Shown: positions 1 to 10,630 of the stretch, in pieces
Layout of the letters: each line of letters opens with the position of its first letter
Numbering within the stretch: position 1 is the first letter of the stretch
Assembly: GCA_013398175.1 (NCBI GenBank)
Contig: VZRZ01008251.1
Location: forward strand, 119,786-183,785
Length of the DNA: 64,000 nucleotides
Source: Climacteris rufus
Taxonomy: Eukaryota > Chordata > Aves > Passeriformes > Climacteridae
Direction: 5' to 3'
Notes under the pieces: model-generated
The model's input: only the letters and a program-made list of their open reading frames with translations
The model's database searches: none
What the model was told of the DNA's origin: nothing
Made by a program: the position numbers and the translations under genes

Positions 1-1739
1 GCCACATCCAGGATCAAAGCAGAAATTGTGCCTCCCAGGTCTCTGCTTGGTAGGAGCGGGGCCACTGCCCTCCCTAGAAGGGACGCTGAGGACACGGGGA
101 TGGAGGGGGCAGCGGCTCTGCTTGAAGGCACCTCAGTGGGTCTCTTAGCTCGGGGAAATGACCTGCTCCCTCTGCTTCTGTGAGGATCTCAGTGGTCCCC
201 CTGTCCCTGGATATGGGGCGTTTCAAACCCGCTGGGGACGTCCCCCGCAGGGCACAGTCAGTGTCACAGGGTCCTTGCTGGGGACAGGACCCCCCTGGCT
301 GACCCACCACGGGGCTGTGCAGCCCGGCCTCCTCTGACCTGCTCCCACAGCTGGAGGGTGCAGGAGAAGGATGTGAATCCCGGGATTAACCCCAGTGGAT
401 CGCAGCGACTCTGAGGACATGGTGCAGGCTCCCTCCTGTCCTCAGCCTTCCCCTTCAGCATCTGGGAGGGCAGGATTTGTGCCTCTGCTGCTGCTGTGGC
501 TGGTGCTGGGCAGCTCCAGAGCTCCAGTGGCTTTTTGCTGATGGAGCTGAGCACCGACCCTGGCACTCTGTCCAGGGGGAATGCTCTTACTGGCATCAGA
601 CCAGACACCCCTCTCTTTGCAGAAGCATGTAGGGCTGGATTGCATGAGGGTGGATTTGCACCCCAAATCCCTTCTTGGGGACCAGGGAAACACTCTCTGC
701 TCTTCCCTCTGTCCCTGGGGTCTGTTCCAGTCTGTTACTTTTCTCCTGCTCCATTTTCTGGTCCTTCTGGTCTCTGCCTCTCCACAAATCTCTGGGGAGC
801 TGCCCCTGCTGGGGGATCATGGCTCTTTGGGGGTCTGTGGTATCCCTGCTCAGGAGCAGGGAGATGTTTCCTCCTCCACAGCCCGGGCTACTGGGCACGG
901 GACAATTCAAAGGAGATTGGCTTTTCAGCTCCATGTGAACGGGAGCTGGAAGGAGGTCTCGGTGGTTTTTCCATTGTGCCTGCCAGGTGGAGACAACTTG
1001 GACTTTTTGGAGTGTGAAGCTGTGCTTGGGCATTTGTCTGCGTGCAGGCAGAGCGAGGTGATGGAGCCGGGATTAGAGCCGACCCCGGGTGCCAGGGAGC
1101 CGTGGGTGCAGGCAAGGAGCAGAGAGAGGCCCCTTCTCTTGGGGTTCAGTTCTTGTCCCACCAGAAGTGTAGTTGGAATGTGACATCCAGCCTCTCCAGG
1201 GTGCAGGGAAGGGGGGCTCTGCACCCCTACCCCCATCAGCAAGGCTTCTGCAGGGGAAAGGGGAGCAGCCGGCAGCTGAGCTCTGGATCCCTACAGCCCG
1301 GGGATGTTGGGGTGCCCGAGACCAGCAGAGGCTCAGCAGCTCCCGCAGAATCCTGCCATCGCCGTCCTGGTTGTGCTGGCTCCCGCCCGGATGCTGTGGG
1401 CAGCCTGCCCCGTGGCTTCTCCCGGGGGACGCGGGATGGGGAAGGAGATGGGGCAGATGTCTGCGGGGAAATGTCACGGTGCGGGCAGGAAGGGCTGCCC
1501 CGCTCGGCCCCAGCCCCCAGCACGGTGCGGGACCCGCGGGGTCGGGAGCGGAGCCGCTCCAGCAGCCCCGGCCCGGAGGATGAGAGCGTCGCCACAAATG
1601 CCACAAGGCGGTCAGGTCTCAGCCAGCGCCTGCCCGCAGGAGGCTCGTCCCTGCCCTCGGCTCTCACTAGAGTGGTTTTCATTAGTGTGTTTTCTTTGTC
1701 ACACTGTGCAGAGCCTTGGGTTTGGGGTGGGGGGGGAGG
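1..1739. other. GC-rich intergenic DNA, no supported gene
   Basis: This stretch is GC-rich, with a CpG-dense block at about 1310-1640. Open frames of 170-240 codons occur here on both strands, but they overlap one another and are rich in G, P, R, S and A. None shows a recognisable domain or a consistent set of splice sites, so I read them as chance frames in stop-poor DNA. The CpG-dense block could belong to a promoter or enhancer that includes the AT-rich segment just after it. I see no repeat family here. Confidence 0.5.
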
Positions 1740-1870
1740 AAGGGGGGCTGTGCTTTATAAATCCAATTAGTCTTGTTATTCAAATTACTCTGCCGAAGTC
1801 AGAGCCGGGCGCACACAAAGCCCTAACTCAAACCAGATCGGATCCACTGGGGTGGCAAAGCTCAGAGCCG
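1740..1870. promoter_or_regulatory. candidate conserved non-coding or enhancer-like element
   Basis: A sharply AT-rich block follows the CpG-rich segment. It contains a TATA-like TTTATAAAT (from 1754), a homeodomain-type CAATTAG (from 1764), a second core CAAATTA (from 1781) and an ACAAAG SOX/TCF-like core near 1815. This packing of homeodomain-type cores inside GC-rich flanks is typical of vertebrate conserved non-coding elements. Conservation cannot be tested from one sequence. A TATA-containing promoter for an unseen gene is an alternative. Confidence 0.3.
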
Positions 1871-4800
1871 GGAGAAGAGTGTGCAGGAAGGGGTTAAGAG
1901 TGTGAAACCCTTTTGCTTGGTGGGGTGGGGGCCTGGAAGCTTTTAACCCTTAAGGGAATGTGCCTTCATTAGTCCACAGCCCTGTGGGATGATCGCCCTG
2001 GATGAGAACTGGCAGACTCAGGGCATGTGTGGAAATTGGAAAGTGGAGAGACAGGGCTGGGCTCACTGGGGTCTGCCCCAGACACTGGAGAGCAAAGAGG
2101 ATCCTGCACAGCTGGACAAGGAGGGATGGAGGCCTGAGGAGTGGGCTGGAGGGGGTGACACCCCTCCCCATCGCATCCAGGGGCCCAAAGAGAGCCAAGG
2201 GAAGAGAGGGGCTCCAGGGCCGTCCTGTTCCTGAGGAATACCAGCACTGAACCTGGGATTACAGGGGATGGGCTGGTCTGGGGATAAAAATAGGGAGATG
2301 CTGCTGAATGTTGGCAAAGTGAGGCAAGGTCTGAGAAGGGGGACATGGGGTGTGTAGGGAGCAGGGAAGGGAGCAGAGAGTGTGCATGTGTGAGAGGGCA
2401 CACAAGTCCCCTGCCTGAGGATGGAGAGGGATTCATCCCAGTGTGACCAGTGCCAGCATGAGCTGGAGAATGGGAGGAGATGGCTCATGGGGATGTGTGT
2501 GGCAGCAGCATGGGGTGTTCTGGCCCCATCATGAGGAAGGGGTGAGCGGTGCCTGCGGGTGAGGTTGGATCCTGCTGGGCAGCACTGGGGCTCAGCTCTC
2601 TTGGCTGCAGTGAGGAGCCAGGCTCCAGGCACCTTCCAGAGGATGATCCTGAGAAAGTTCACAGGACAGAAATGTGGACTCGAGTCTGAAGGAAGCTGCT
2701 ACTGTAGCAGTGAACAGCCAGCACTCCATCCCCTTTTCCTTCAGCTCATCCTTAGGGAGCATGTTTTTTATTGATTTGGGGAAATCACTGCCCAGATTTA
2801 TGTCTCTTCTGCTGCCTTGGGCCCTGGAGCATTTCCTGATCAAGAGATGGATAACTCTAGGACAAGGATTTTCAGCTGATGCCATGTGAAGGCTGATCAT
2901 CCCTTTGCAAAAAGAGACATCAGAAGGCTGAGTACATGTGATGGTGATGCCAAAGTGGCTCATGTTTTCCCATAACCAGTGGCCAACCCTAAGAGCTGTT
3001 GGTTAAGAACCATCCCAGGTGGTGGGAGGGAGGAGGTACAGGGATGGAGCAGCTACAAGGATGGAGGAGTTACAAGGATGGAGGAGTTACAAGGATGGAG
3101 GTGCTACTTGCCCTACAGTGCAGACACCAACTACCAGTCCCCAGGAACACCATGTGTGCTGTGTTCACCAAGAGGATGTCACCAAGGGTTTGATGTGCCA
3201 CAATAGGAGTTGTTTACAGTTTTTTGGTTTTGTTTTTGGTTTTTTTTTACAGGTTTTAGAGTATCTCTCTAGGGGTCTGGTGATAGCAGGCTCAGTGAGA
3301 AGCAGTTTGGAGAGAGATTTCAATTTTGGTTATAGGGATGGATGAGCAGCCCCTGGTGCATGCAGTGGCAGGGAACCATCTGGTCCCACCTCTGTGGCAG
3401 GATGCAGCAGGCAATGTGCCTCCTGAGGATGCTTTGAGGAAAGCTTTTCTGGGGAATAACCCTGTAGCTCCTAAGGTAGGAGCACTGCATGGTGGCTCAG
3501 ACTTGGCCACTATCCACCCCCAGCCCTGGCAGCCACCAGGCTGTCATGGGCATGGGATGGCTCCATATACTGGGGGGGGTGTGATGCTCCTGGGGTGCTG
3601 TGGTAGCACTGGTGCCTGTCTGAAAAACTGATGAGATTTTGGCCTGTTTGAACATCCCTGGTGTTTATTTTGGATGCTGCTGCTGAATGAGGCATTACAG
3701 GAAACACTACGTGATTTTACACTTTCCCCTGTCTCCTTTGGGTCTGGAAGAGGGCTCTGGCTCAGGATACAGGCAGGGCCAATATCCCCTCTTCCCAAAC
3801 TGGGACTGTGATGGGGAAACACCCCACAGAGCTGTCCTGATAGAACAGGCAAGGACAGGGCTGCACATGCAGCAAGGGCACAGAGACTGAGAGGGCATCT
3901 CTGTCCCCTCCCAAACCTCCCAGAATGGCAAAGCTGAGGAGAAGAGGACAAACCTCAGGTAGAGACTCACAGATCTTTGCTATTTAAGTGCTGATATCCT
4001 GGCAGGCACAAGGTATTTTCCCCCCAGGGCTTTGCCTTTTGGGATTTGCTATTTCCCCCGGGCTTCCCAGGATGCTCCAGTCTCTTCCTGACAGTCTGGG
4101 TGTTTTCCCCAGGGCTACAATGGGATATCTGTGCTCCGGAGCTGGGATGCCTCACTGCTCTGGTGGGAGCAGGAACACAATGTCTCAGGGTTTTGTTGAA
4201 TGTCAATAAAATGAAGCAATTCTAACGCAGGGGTGAGTCCACACCATGAGCCTCCCTCTGCATCAGTCCTCAGAGGATATGAATTGCTCTGCCTCCCATT
4301 CCCGGCAGCCTCGGCTCTGCAGCTAATGTGGGGGCAGGTTGTTGGAGTTTTCCAAGCTAAATGCCACTATTATCTTTGTCCTCCTTTTTTCAGATGCTTT
4401 CCCCTGCGAAATGGGGGCTTGGCAGTGTTTCATCCACAGCTTGGGAGTCCCAACACCAGCCCAGGCTTGCTGGTTTTGGCGCTGAGCTTCCCTTTGGGAA
4501 CAGGTACTGCCCAAAGAGGTGATGGCCCAGAAAGGCCAAAGGATGAGTTGTTGACATCACATTTGTCCCTGTCCTTGTGCAGATCCTGGGAAGGGATCCA
4601 CCAGGCCAGTGGGGACAGACCCCAGCCCGTATCCAGGGGGTCTCCAGCACCGTGCTGGAGCCAGATGCCACCCCTGGATCGCATCCCCCTGCCACAGCCT
4701 CGGGGGGATGGCTGTGCCCTCCTGTGCTACGTGCACTTCCAGGCCTCGCGAGCAGGTCCTCACTAGCCCACGGCTCCAGCACATGTCCTGGCTTGGCAGG

Positions 4801-5329
4801 AGCCTCTTCCACCTGGTTTGGCTGTGCAAATCCCTGTCATCCTCAAAGACCTGTCAGCAGCAGCTCCCTTGCAACCCCCCTGCCAGACACAGACACTTTC
4901 CAGCTCCTCTGAACTGGCTTCCTGGGAACCCAGCTCCAGATGGTGGGAAGTCCCTTTTGGCATTGGTCCTTCTGGGGAAAACTTCTGGACTTCCTGAGCC
5001 TTTTCCTGGAGCATCCTGGATGTGGGAAACCCCAGATGAGTGCTGGGATGCAGGAAGCCAAATAAGTGCTGGTCTTGGTGATGCTGGTGATCAAGCCTTT
5101 GACTTCCTAACAGGAAGTGATCCCACTGAAGCCAAATTTGGGCTTTTTGCCCCTTTTTTTTCCTTTTTGGGAGGGAGTCTGGCTACATCCCACAGGAGAG
5201 TTTGTGCAGGTGCCAGGCTGAGGAGCAGGGAATGACCCTGGCTGGGACAACAGGGCTGGCATGGCAAGAGGGAGATTTCAGTGCCACGAATGGCAGGGCA
5301 GCCCTGTGGAGCAGAAAAGGGTCTGGTTG
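1871..5329. other. GC-rich intergenic DNA, no supported gene
   Basis: I find no coding exon I can defend, no recognised transposon and no RNA gene. A small 17-bp tandem repeat sits at 3042-3108 and is listed separately. An AATAAA with a plausible downstream context occurs near 4205 on the + strand. Without an associated reading frame it is not enough to call a transcript end. The open frames here overlap on both strands and are low in complexity. Confidence 0.45.
3042..3108. repeat. short tandem repeat, 17-bp unit, about 4 copies
   Basis: Four successive copies of a unit of the form GGATGGAGGAGTTACAA start at 3042, 3059, 3076 and 3093. The two middle copies are identical, and the outer copies differ by a few bases. 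It is a small local tandem duplication with no evident function. Confidence 0.85.
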
Positions 5330-5610
5330 GGCTTTGTCCGTGCCTGGGAACAGCCGAGGCCGCCGCTCCTGCGGCCGGGGAGCGCTGCCGGCCACGGGGG
5401 TCACGGTGGCCCCGCTGCCACCCCATGGCAGCCGCTGTGGACGTGCAGGGCTCCACAGCCCTAACCTCTAGCAACCAGACAGAATAACAATGCCGGCCTG
5501 CTGGGGCATAATGGCCGGTGTTTGCTTGAGATACAAAGGCACCGAGCTTTCACATGAGGTAATACTGATAAGTTGCGCTCGCATGCACGGCCCCGCCTGC
5601 CAGACACAGC
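5330..5610. promoter_or_regulatory. candidate regulatory element next to a CpG-dense block
   Basis: CpG-dense sequence at about 5345-5450 is followed by a compact block with several transcription-factor-like cores. These are AACAATG (SOX type, 5486-5492), TGTTTGC (forkhead type, 5519-5525), ACAAAG (5533-5538) and TGATAAG (GATA type, 5566-5572). A near-palindromic pair, GCCGGCC and GGCCGG, brackets a GGCATAATGG segment. The block stands out from the surrounding low-complexity GC-rich DNA and resembles a conserved enhancer. The target gene is unknown; DIS3L2, about 4.6 kb downstream, is only the nearest gene seen. Conservation is untested. Confidence 0.35.
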
Positions 5611-8600
5611 GGGGCCCGGCAGCCCCTGCCTGCCTTTGCTGAGCTGCTGGGCCGTGCCCACCGACCCTCAGTCCCCACTGGAGCATTGCCCCCCCTGCCC
5701 TTGGTGTGCTGTCCCCATTTGTCACCCAGCTCCAAAGTGGCCCCCATAGCAGCTGTTCCGATCTCATCCTGGTACATGGAATGGGAGATGCAGGGGCGGC
5801 GATGGGGCCTGTGGGGTGAGTCCCTAACCCTGGCACTGCAGAGCAGTGTGGTTCCTTAGTCCCTGCCTCTCTGGAAAACGCCTTTTCCACCTCCCTGGGA
5901 GCATCAGAAGGGGCTTGAACTCACAGCACATCCCTTGCCCCATGTGCCTTGAGCCCCTCTGTCTCCCGCCCTGCTGCCCACAAGCTCAGCAGGGGCAGGG
6001 CAGCTCCGTGCTCAAGTTTCCTGATGTGACATGTGGAGCTTTGGTGGCATCCATAGCCACTCTGAGCACCTTTGGGAGGCTCAGTCCTGCCACTGGCAGG
6101 GATGGAGGTTTCAGGAAAACTGAGGGATATGTTATAAAAGAGATTTGACCATTATAACCATGAAAAACTACTGTGGAAGAGACTTACAGGTATCTGATAG
6201 AGAAATCCAGGGGATCTCAATTAAATGAGTTGCAAGGCACTAACCCTGCTCCCACCCTGTTTCCTCACCTCTTTCCTTCACTGCCTCCTTCACCTGTTTC
6301 TTGTCTGCCTGTCCCTCTTTGCTGGGGTCTTCTTGTCTCTTCCTTTCCTGGACAAACACAGCCAAACCAGATCTTGCCCCTGCCCGGGGTGAGTTGCAGA
6401 CGTTCCTCCAGGCGATGAAGGAGATGGGAACCCACCAGTCCTGATCCTGGGTGGTATGTTTCCCAACCAGGGGTATGGAGGGCTCAGGTGAAGACTGGAG
6501 AAGCTGAAGGACGGGTGGGGCAAGACCACATGTCTTGTGACACAGCAGATGGTATCTACTGTGGAGAGAGATGGTTTTTAGCTTATTTATGGTAATAAAT
6601 CTGTCTCACTCTCCTCTATCCCCCTGAGCATGGCTTGTGTCCTCCAGTCAAGTGCCCAGATGACTCCCTGAGCCTGAGAGATATCAAAGGAGCGAGACTC
6701 TGGCCTAATGCTGGGCACTGCTGCTGCAATCGAGACATTTCCAAGTGTGCTCAGAGGCTCCAGAGCAAACTCGCAGCCCCGCTTTGCCTTTGAGGACATC
6801 CTTGTGCCATGTGGGTCTGCCCAGCACACAACAGCAGGGAGGCAGAGGCAGAGCACCCCGCTGCCCTCCACCCCCCTGCCACGGCCTGCACCCTGAAACA
6901 GCACCAAGGAGAGGTGACATTGAGGTTGACAGGGTGGCACTGCCATGTGCAGTGTTGGTTCACACAGGGTGGGCTGCGGGAAGCGGATGGAGGCGTCACA
7001 GGAACCGCTCCGCTCCCATCCAGGGTTCCCCTGGTTGAGTCACCCCGGGGCGGCTCCAGCCCCTTGGCCACTCACTGCTGATGAACACTGATGTAAACGA
7101 GTCCCAGGGGCCCTCCCTGCTCACTGCAGCCACAGGCACAGGAGCCAAAACCTTCGTAAGCGGGGAGCTCCCGCCAAGGAGCCATGTGGTGCTCTCACCT
7201 CGGCCGAGGTGCCGCAACACGTTCCAGCCTCCAACGTCGGGAAGCAGCTACCAGTTACTGCCTGGGGGAAGATGGTGAGATAATCCTGCGCTGTGGGAAG
7301 GCAAGCTGGGGCACCGGGCTGGGCTTGCTGCTGCAGGACCCCAGGAAATGAGAGTGCAGGGGAAAAATCTGCTCAGGGACCTTTCCCTTTTAGAAAGCCC
7401 ATGAGTCGTCATGGAGGGTCACAGAAGCAGCAGTGAGGCAACTGCTCCATTCTGTTCTGCAGCCATGAGGATGGTGTGGATGGAAGATAGAGCCAAAGGT
7501 GAGATTGAAGGAATCCAGCCCTTCCCTGGGAGGGATTGTGTTTGAGATCCTGCATGAGGCACCATCTTGCTGCGATGTTTGTATGTGACCTCTTCCAAAG
7601 GGTGTGAAGGATGGGCACTCAGCTGGTCCCAGCCACTCAGGATCTACTGCGTGCCCTCGAATCACTGGGAAGAAGACATGGATTGGCTACATCTCTCATT
7701 TGTCTGGGCCAGTAAGGGGGTAGAGCAAAAGAGGGCAAAAATACAGGTCTGTCGCATGGACCAGACCAGATTCCCAGATCCCTGGCTGCTACCAGAAGAG
7801 GAGGGCTGAGAAATGCTCTGCTGGTCTGCTGGAGCTCGTGGACCCTTGTGGAGCAGGGCTCCAGCTGGAGGCAGGAGGTGAGGTGACAGAGGCATCCAGC
7901 TGTGAAGCCATGTCCTTCTCTCTACACCTGGTATCACTGCCAAACCACAGGCCCCAGGGCCAGCAGTGGCACTAACAACACCAAATCCTCCCCACTTCCT
8001 CCCCCCTCTGCAGAAGGACCAGAGCACACTGAAGCCACCGCAGCTGGTGGCACAGCAGAGGCACAGTGAGACTCAGCAACAGGGAGAGCAGCTGCTGCTC
8101 CCACCTGGCTGGCACAGGGCGGGGGACAGTGGGGATGGATGCTCCCAGGTCCCCCTGCCCCATCCCTGCTCTCCTCCATGCAGGATACCATGGGTCAGCC
8201 CTGCACAGCTGGGGATGTGCCACCACCCTGCCTGCACAGACTACGTGGCATATGCTTCGCTTTTTGAGCAGACACAGAGCAGGAGGAAGGAGGGGAGCAC
8301 ACATCCTCCCTCTGACACGGTGATCCCATGTGGCCAGACTGCCCCTGGGGCCAGCTCCTGCAGAAATGGTGTCCCTTATCTGTTTTTGGGGTCCAGGGGA
8401 CCAGCTGTGCAACTGAGGGCTCTGCTCACACAGAGGAGGGCCAGGCGCTTCCTCATGGCCAGCATGGGGCAACTCGCTGCCTCCCAGCCATGCCAGGGCA
8501 GAGCTGAGTCCCTGCTCTCCTCCTTGAGGTGGCCAGAGCTGCCAGGGTGGGGCAGCTGATGAGCTGGCTGCTGGCTCTGTGTGGTTCATGCAAACGAGAC

Positions 8601-9685
8601 CTTCTGCTGGTGGCATCCTGGCTCTGGGGCGGATGTGACTGTCCTTGTGCAGGCAGGTCTGTGCTTGCTGCCCTTGGTCCACAGCAAGTGCCTGGTACTT
8701 CCTCAGGGAGCTCCCTCAACCCACCTGAGGGCTGGAGCTGGAGTGGTCTGGGCTTGCCATGACTCCACGGAAGTTCAGCAGTGCTGGCTGTGGGAATGGC
8801 CACGGGGTCAGGTTGTGTTTAGGAGCCACAGGTGATGCTGCACCCTGAGCAGATGTGGCCTCAGCCTTTAGAGGTGACTGATACCAGGCAATGTGGATAC
8901 TGACTGCAGGATGCAGGATGCAGAATAAGGACCATGGGGCAGGTGTCTTCCCCATCCTAAGAGAAGGGGCAGCATGGATGGCCTGCTCAGATGTTCCTGC
9001 CAAACTGAAGACTGAACAGAGCCTTTCCCCATCAGAACCCTGCTCAGGTCCCTTTGGACCCGTCTTCCATCTGCTGAGGGATTGCTCAAGGCAGACAGCT
9101 CAACGGGATGGACTGAAGGTGCCATGAGGCCAGTTTATTGCTCTCCAGAATTTCTTCTGGTTGAAATTCTTTGGCAAACTGAACCAGAGTTTGCAGGTAA
9201 CACCAGGGTGACCAAAACACACTCTCCCAGTCAGCCAGGCCTGGATCTGACTCTGCTATGAAGAGGGGTTTGCGGTCACAGAAAGAGGAGGGAGTAAAAG
9301 TCCCACCTCCTGACTCTGGTCTCATGCTTTAATGTCACCCTCTGAGCCACAGGCTCTGACTTATCCTGGAGGAGGTCAGGCCACTGGGATTTGGTCACCT
9401 CTTGGGTACCATTGTGTGGGTGGGCAGGAGGATCAGCAGGTTGCCTGTGCCCAACCTCCAGCGCTGGCCTTCAGCTGGAGCAACCCATCTCAGGAGACTT
9501 CGCTGGCCCTGGCTGGAAGCTGGTGGCTGCCAACAAACCCCAGGGATCACGGTGCCTGCAAACCTTGTGGGCTGGGGACGGTCTGGGTTCGGTGGCAGCA
9601 CCTCCCACCTCCCACGTCCCCGCGAAGCCCCAGCTCAGCCCGGGGTGGGCTCCCACCCTCACCATGGAGGCTTCCCTTCCCCCGG
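5611..9685. other. GC-rich intergenic DNA upstream of DIS3L2
   Basis: No gene is supported. The longest frames, for example about 236 codons on the minus strand at 7972-8682, overlap others on the opposite strand and carry no family signature. Points of detail are a 16-bp perfect palindrome at 7196-7211, a + strand AATAAA near 6593, and a minus-strand AATAAA at 9134-9139 lying inside a protein-like minus-strand frame (9086-9325). In human the neighbour upstream of DIS3L2 is NPPC. I looked for the C-type natriuretic peptide ring motif on both strands and did not find it. Confidence 0.45.
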
Positions 9686-10035
9686 GACCCCTCTCCAGTG
9701 CAGGGAGCAGGGCTGGGACACACGACATCCCCCTGCGACCCCTCTCCAGTGCAGGGAGCGGGGTTGAGACACACGACATCCCCCCGGGACCCCCCTCCAG
9801 TGCAGGGAGCGGGGCTGGGACACACGACATCCCCCCGGGACCCCTCTCCAGTGCAGGGAGCGGGGCTGGGACACACGACATCCCCCTGCGACCCCTCTCC
9901 AGTGCAGGGAGCGGGGTTGAGACACACGACATCCCCCCGGGACCCCCCTCCAGTGCAGGGAGCGGGGCTGGGACACACGACATCCCCCCGGGACCCCCCT
10001 CCAGTGCAGGGAGCGGGGCTGGGACACACGACATC
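9686..10035. repeat. GC-rich minisatellite, 51-bp unit, about 6.9 copies, cut by a gap
   Basis: Units begin at 9686, 9737, 9788, 9839, 9890, 9941 and 9992, exactly 51 bp apart. The last is incomplete where the run of N begins. Each contains CTCCAGTGCAGGGAGC and ends in GACACACGACATCCCCC. Variant sites (CTCTCC or CCCTCC, GGGGCTGGG or GGGGTTGAG, and CCCCCT or CCCCCC at the junction) follow a three-unit order, so units 1-3 and 4-6 are nearly identical 153-bp blocks. Because 51 is a multiple of 3 and stops are rare in the unit, most reading frames stay open through the array. This is a by-product and not coding evidence. Confidence 0.95.
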
Positions 10036-10098
10036 NNNNNNNNNNNNNNNNNNNNNNNNNNNNNNNNNNNNNNNNNNNNNNNNNNNNNNNNNNNNNNN
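10036..10098. other. assembly gap (63 N)
   Basis: The run of N separates the minisatellite from the promoter and first exon of DIS3L2. The true length of missing sequence cannot be inferred from the N count. Further repeat units and the upstream part of the core promoter are probably missing here. Confidence 0.99.
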
Positions 10099-10208
10099 GC
10101 GCTGCGCGCTGAGCCCTTCTGGCCCCCGCCGCGGCCCGTAGGCGCCGCTGCCCCGGAAGCGGACGGGGCGCTGGGACATTCAAACGGAGCGGAGCGGCCG
10201 CGGCGCCG
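10099..10208 (+). other. DIS3L2: DIS3L2 exon 1, non-coding (start uncertain)
   Basis: The inferred first exon ends at 10208, immediately before a strong donor (GCCG, then GTGAGT). No ATG occurs between the gap and this donor, so it would be entirely 5' untranslated. The 5' boundary is set to the gap edge only because nothing earlier is visible. The inference rests on the CpG island, the donor, and the acceptor at 12549 that begins the next exon. Transcript data would be needed to confirm it. Confidence 0.6.
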
Positions 10209-10630
10209 GTGAGTGGGGCAGGGGCCGGGACAGCGACCGGGACAGTGACCAGGACCGGCCAGGGGAGGGGGGACAGCGGCGCCCGGCCCGGCAGCGCTCA
10301 GCCCTTGTCAGCCCCGCTGCGACCGGGCCCCGCGGTTCGCTGTCCCGTCCGCCCGCTCCAGGCCCGGCAGGAGCGCGGTGTCGGCCCGGGCCGCGCTCCC
10401 GAGGGGCCGGGGGCTCCTGGCAGGGAAGGCGGCGGGCGAGGGGCTGCTCCTGGTGCCGGGGCTGCGGGGGGTCTGTGCCGCTGGAGCCGGAGCACTGAGT
10501 GGGGCACTGGACGCCCCCGGGGGCGTGTGACGGAGGCCGGTGCTGCTCCTCAGAACAGCCGGGTGGCGATAGCAGGGGCGGTTTTCATCCTGGGCCCGGC
10601 TCAGCGAGTGTCCTCCCTCTGCGCGTCCAT
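10099..10630 (+). promoter_or_regulatory. DIS3L2: CpG-island promoter of DIS3L2
   Basis: The sequence is very rich in CpG and G+C from the edge of the gap until about 10630, then falls abruptly to intronic composition. There is no TATA box. An ETS-type CCGGAAG lies at 10153-10159, a motif common close to transcription starts of housekeeping genes. A splice donor at 10209 inside the island indicates that exon 1 ends here. The exact start site cannot be set and may lie at the edge of, or inside, the gap. Confidence 0.75.

Noticed and set aside
1042..1770. A 242-codon + strand open frame and similar long frames on both strands across 1-9000
   Set aside because: They overlap each other in several frames, are rich in G, P, R and S, and have no recognisable domains or convincing splice borders. 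GC-rich DNA is poor in stop codons, so such frames arise by chance.
4205..6598. AATAAA signals near 4205 and 6593 as 3' ends of + strand genes
   Set aside because: No coding exon or transcript structure could be linked to them; hexamers of this kind are common by chance.
1..10000. NPPC (C-type natriuretic peptide), the gene next to DIS3L2 in human
   Set aside because: I looked for the CFG..LDRIG ring motif on both strands and did not see it. The gene is probably outside the window or elsewhere in this genome.
9332..10141. Open frames of 170-270 codons through the minisatellite, with 17-residue repeats
   Set aside because: The 51-bp unit is a multiple of three with few stops, so five of the six frames are open at once. 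The frames also run through a gap of unknown sequence.
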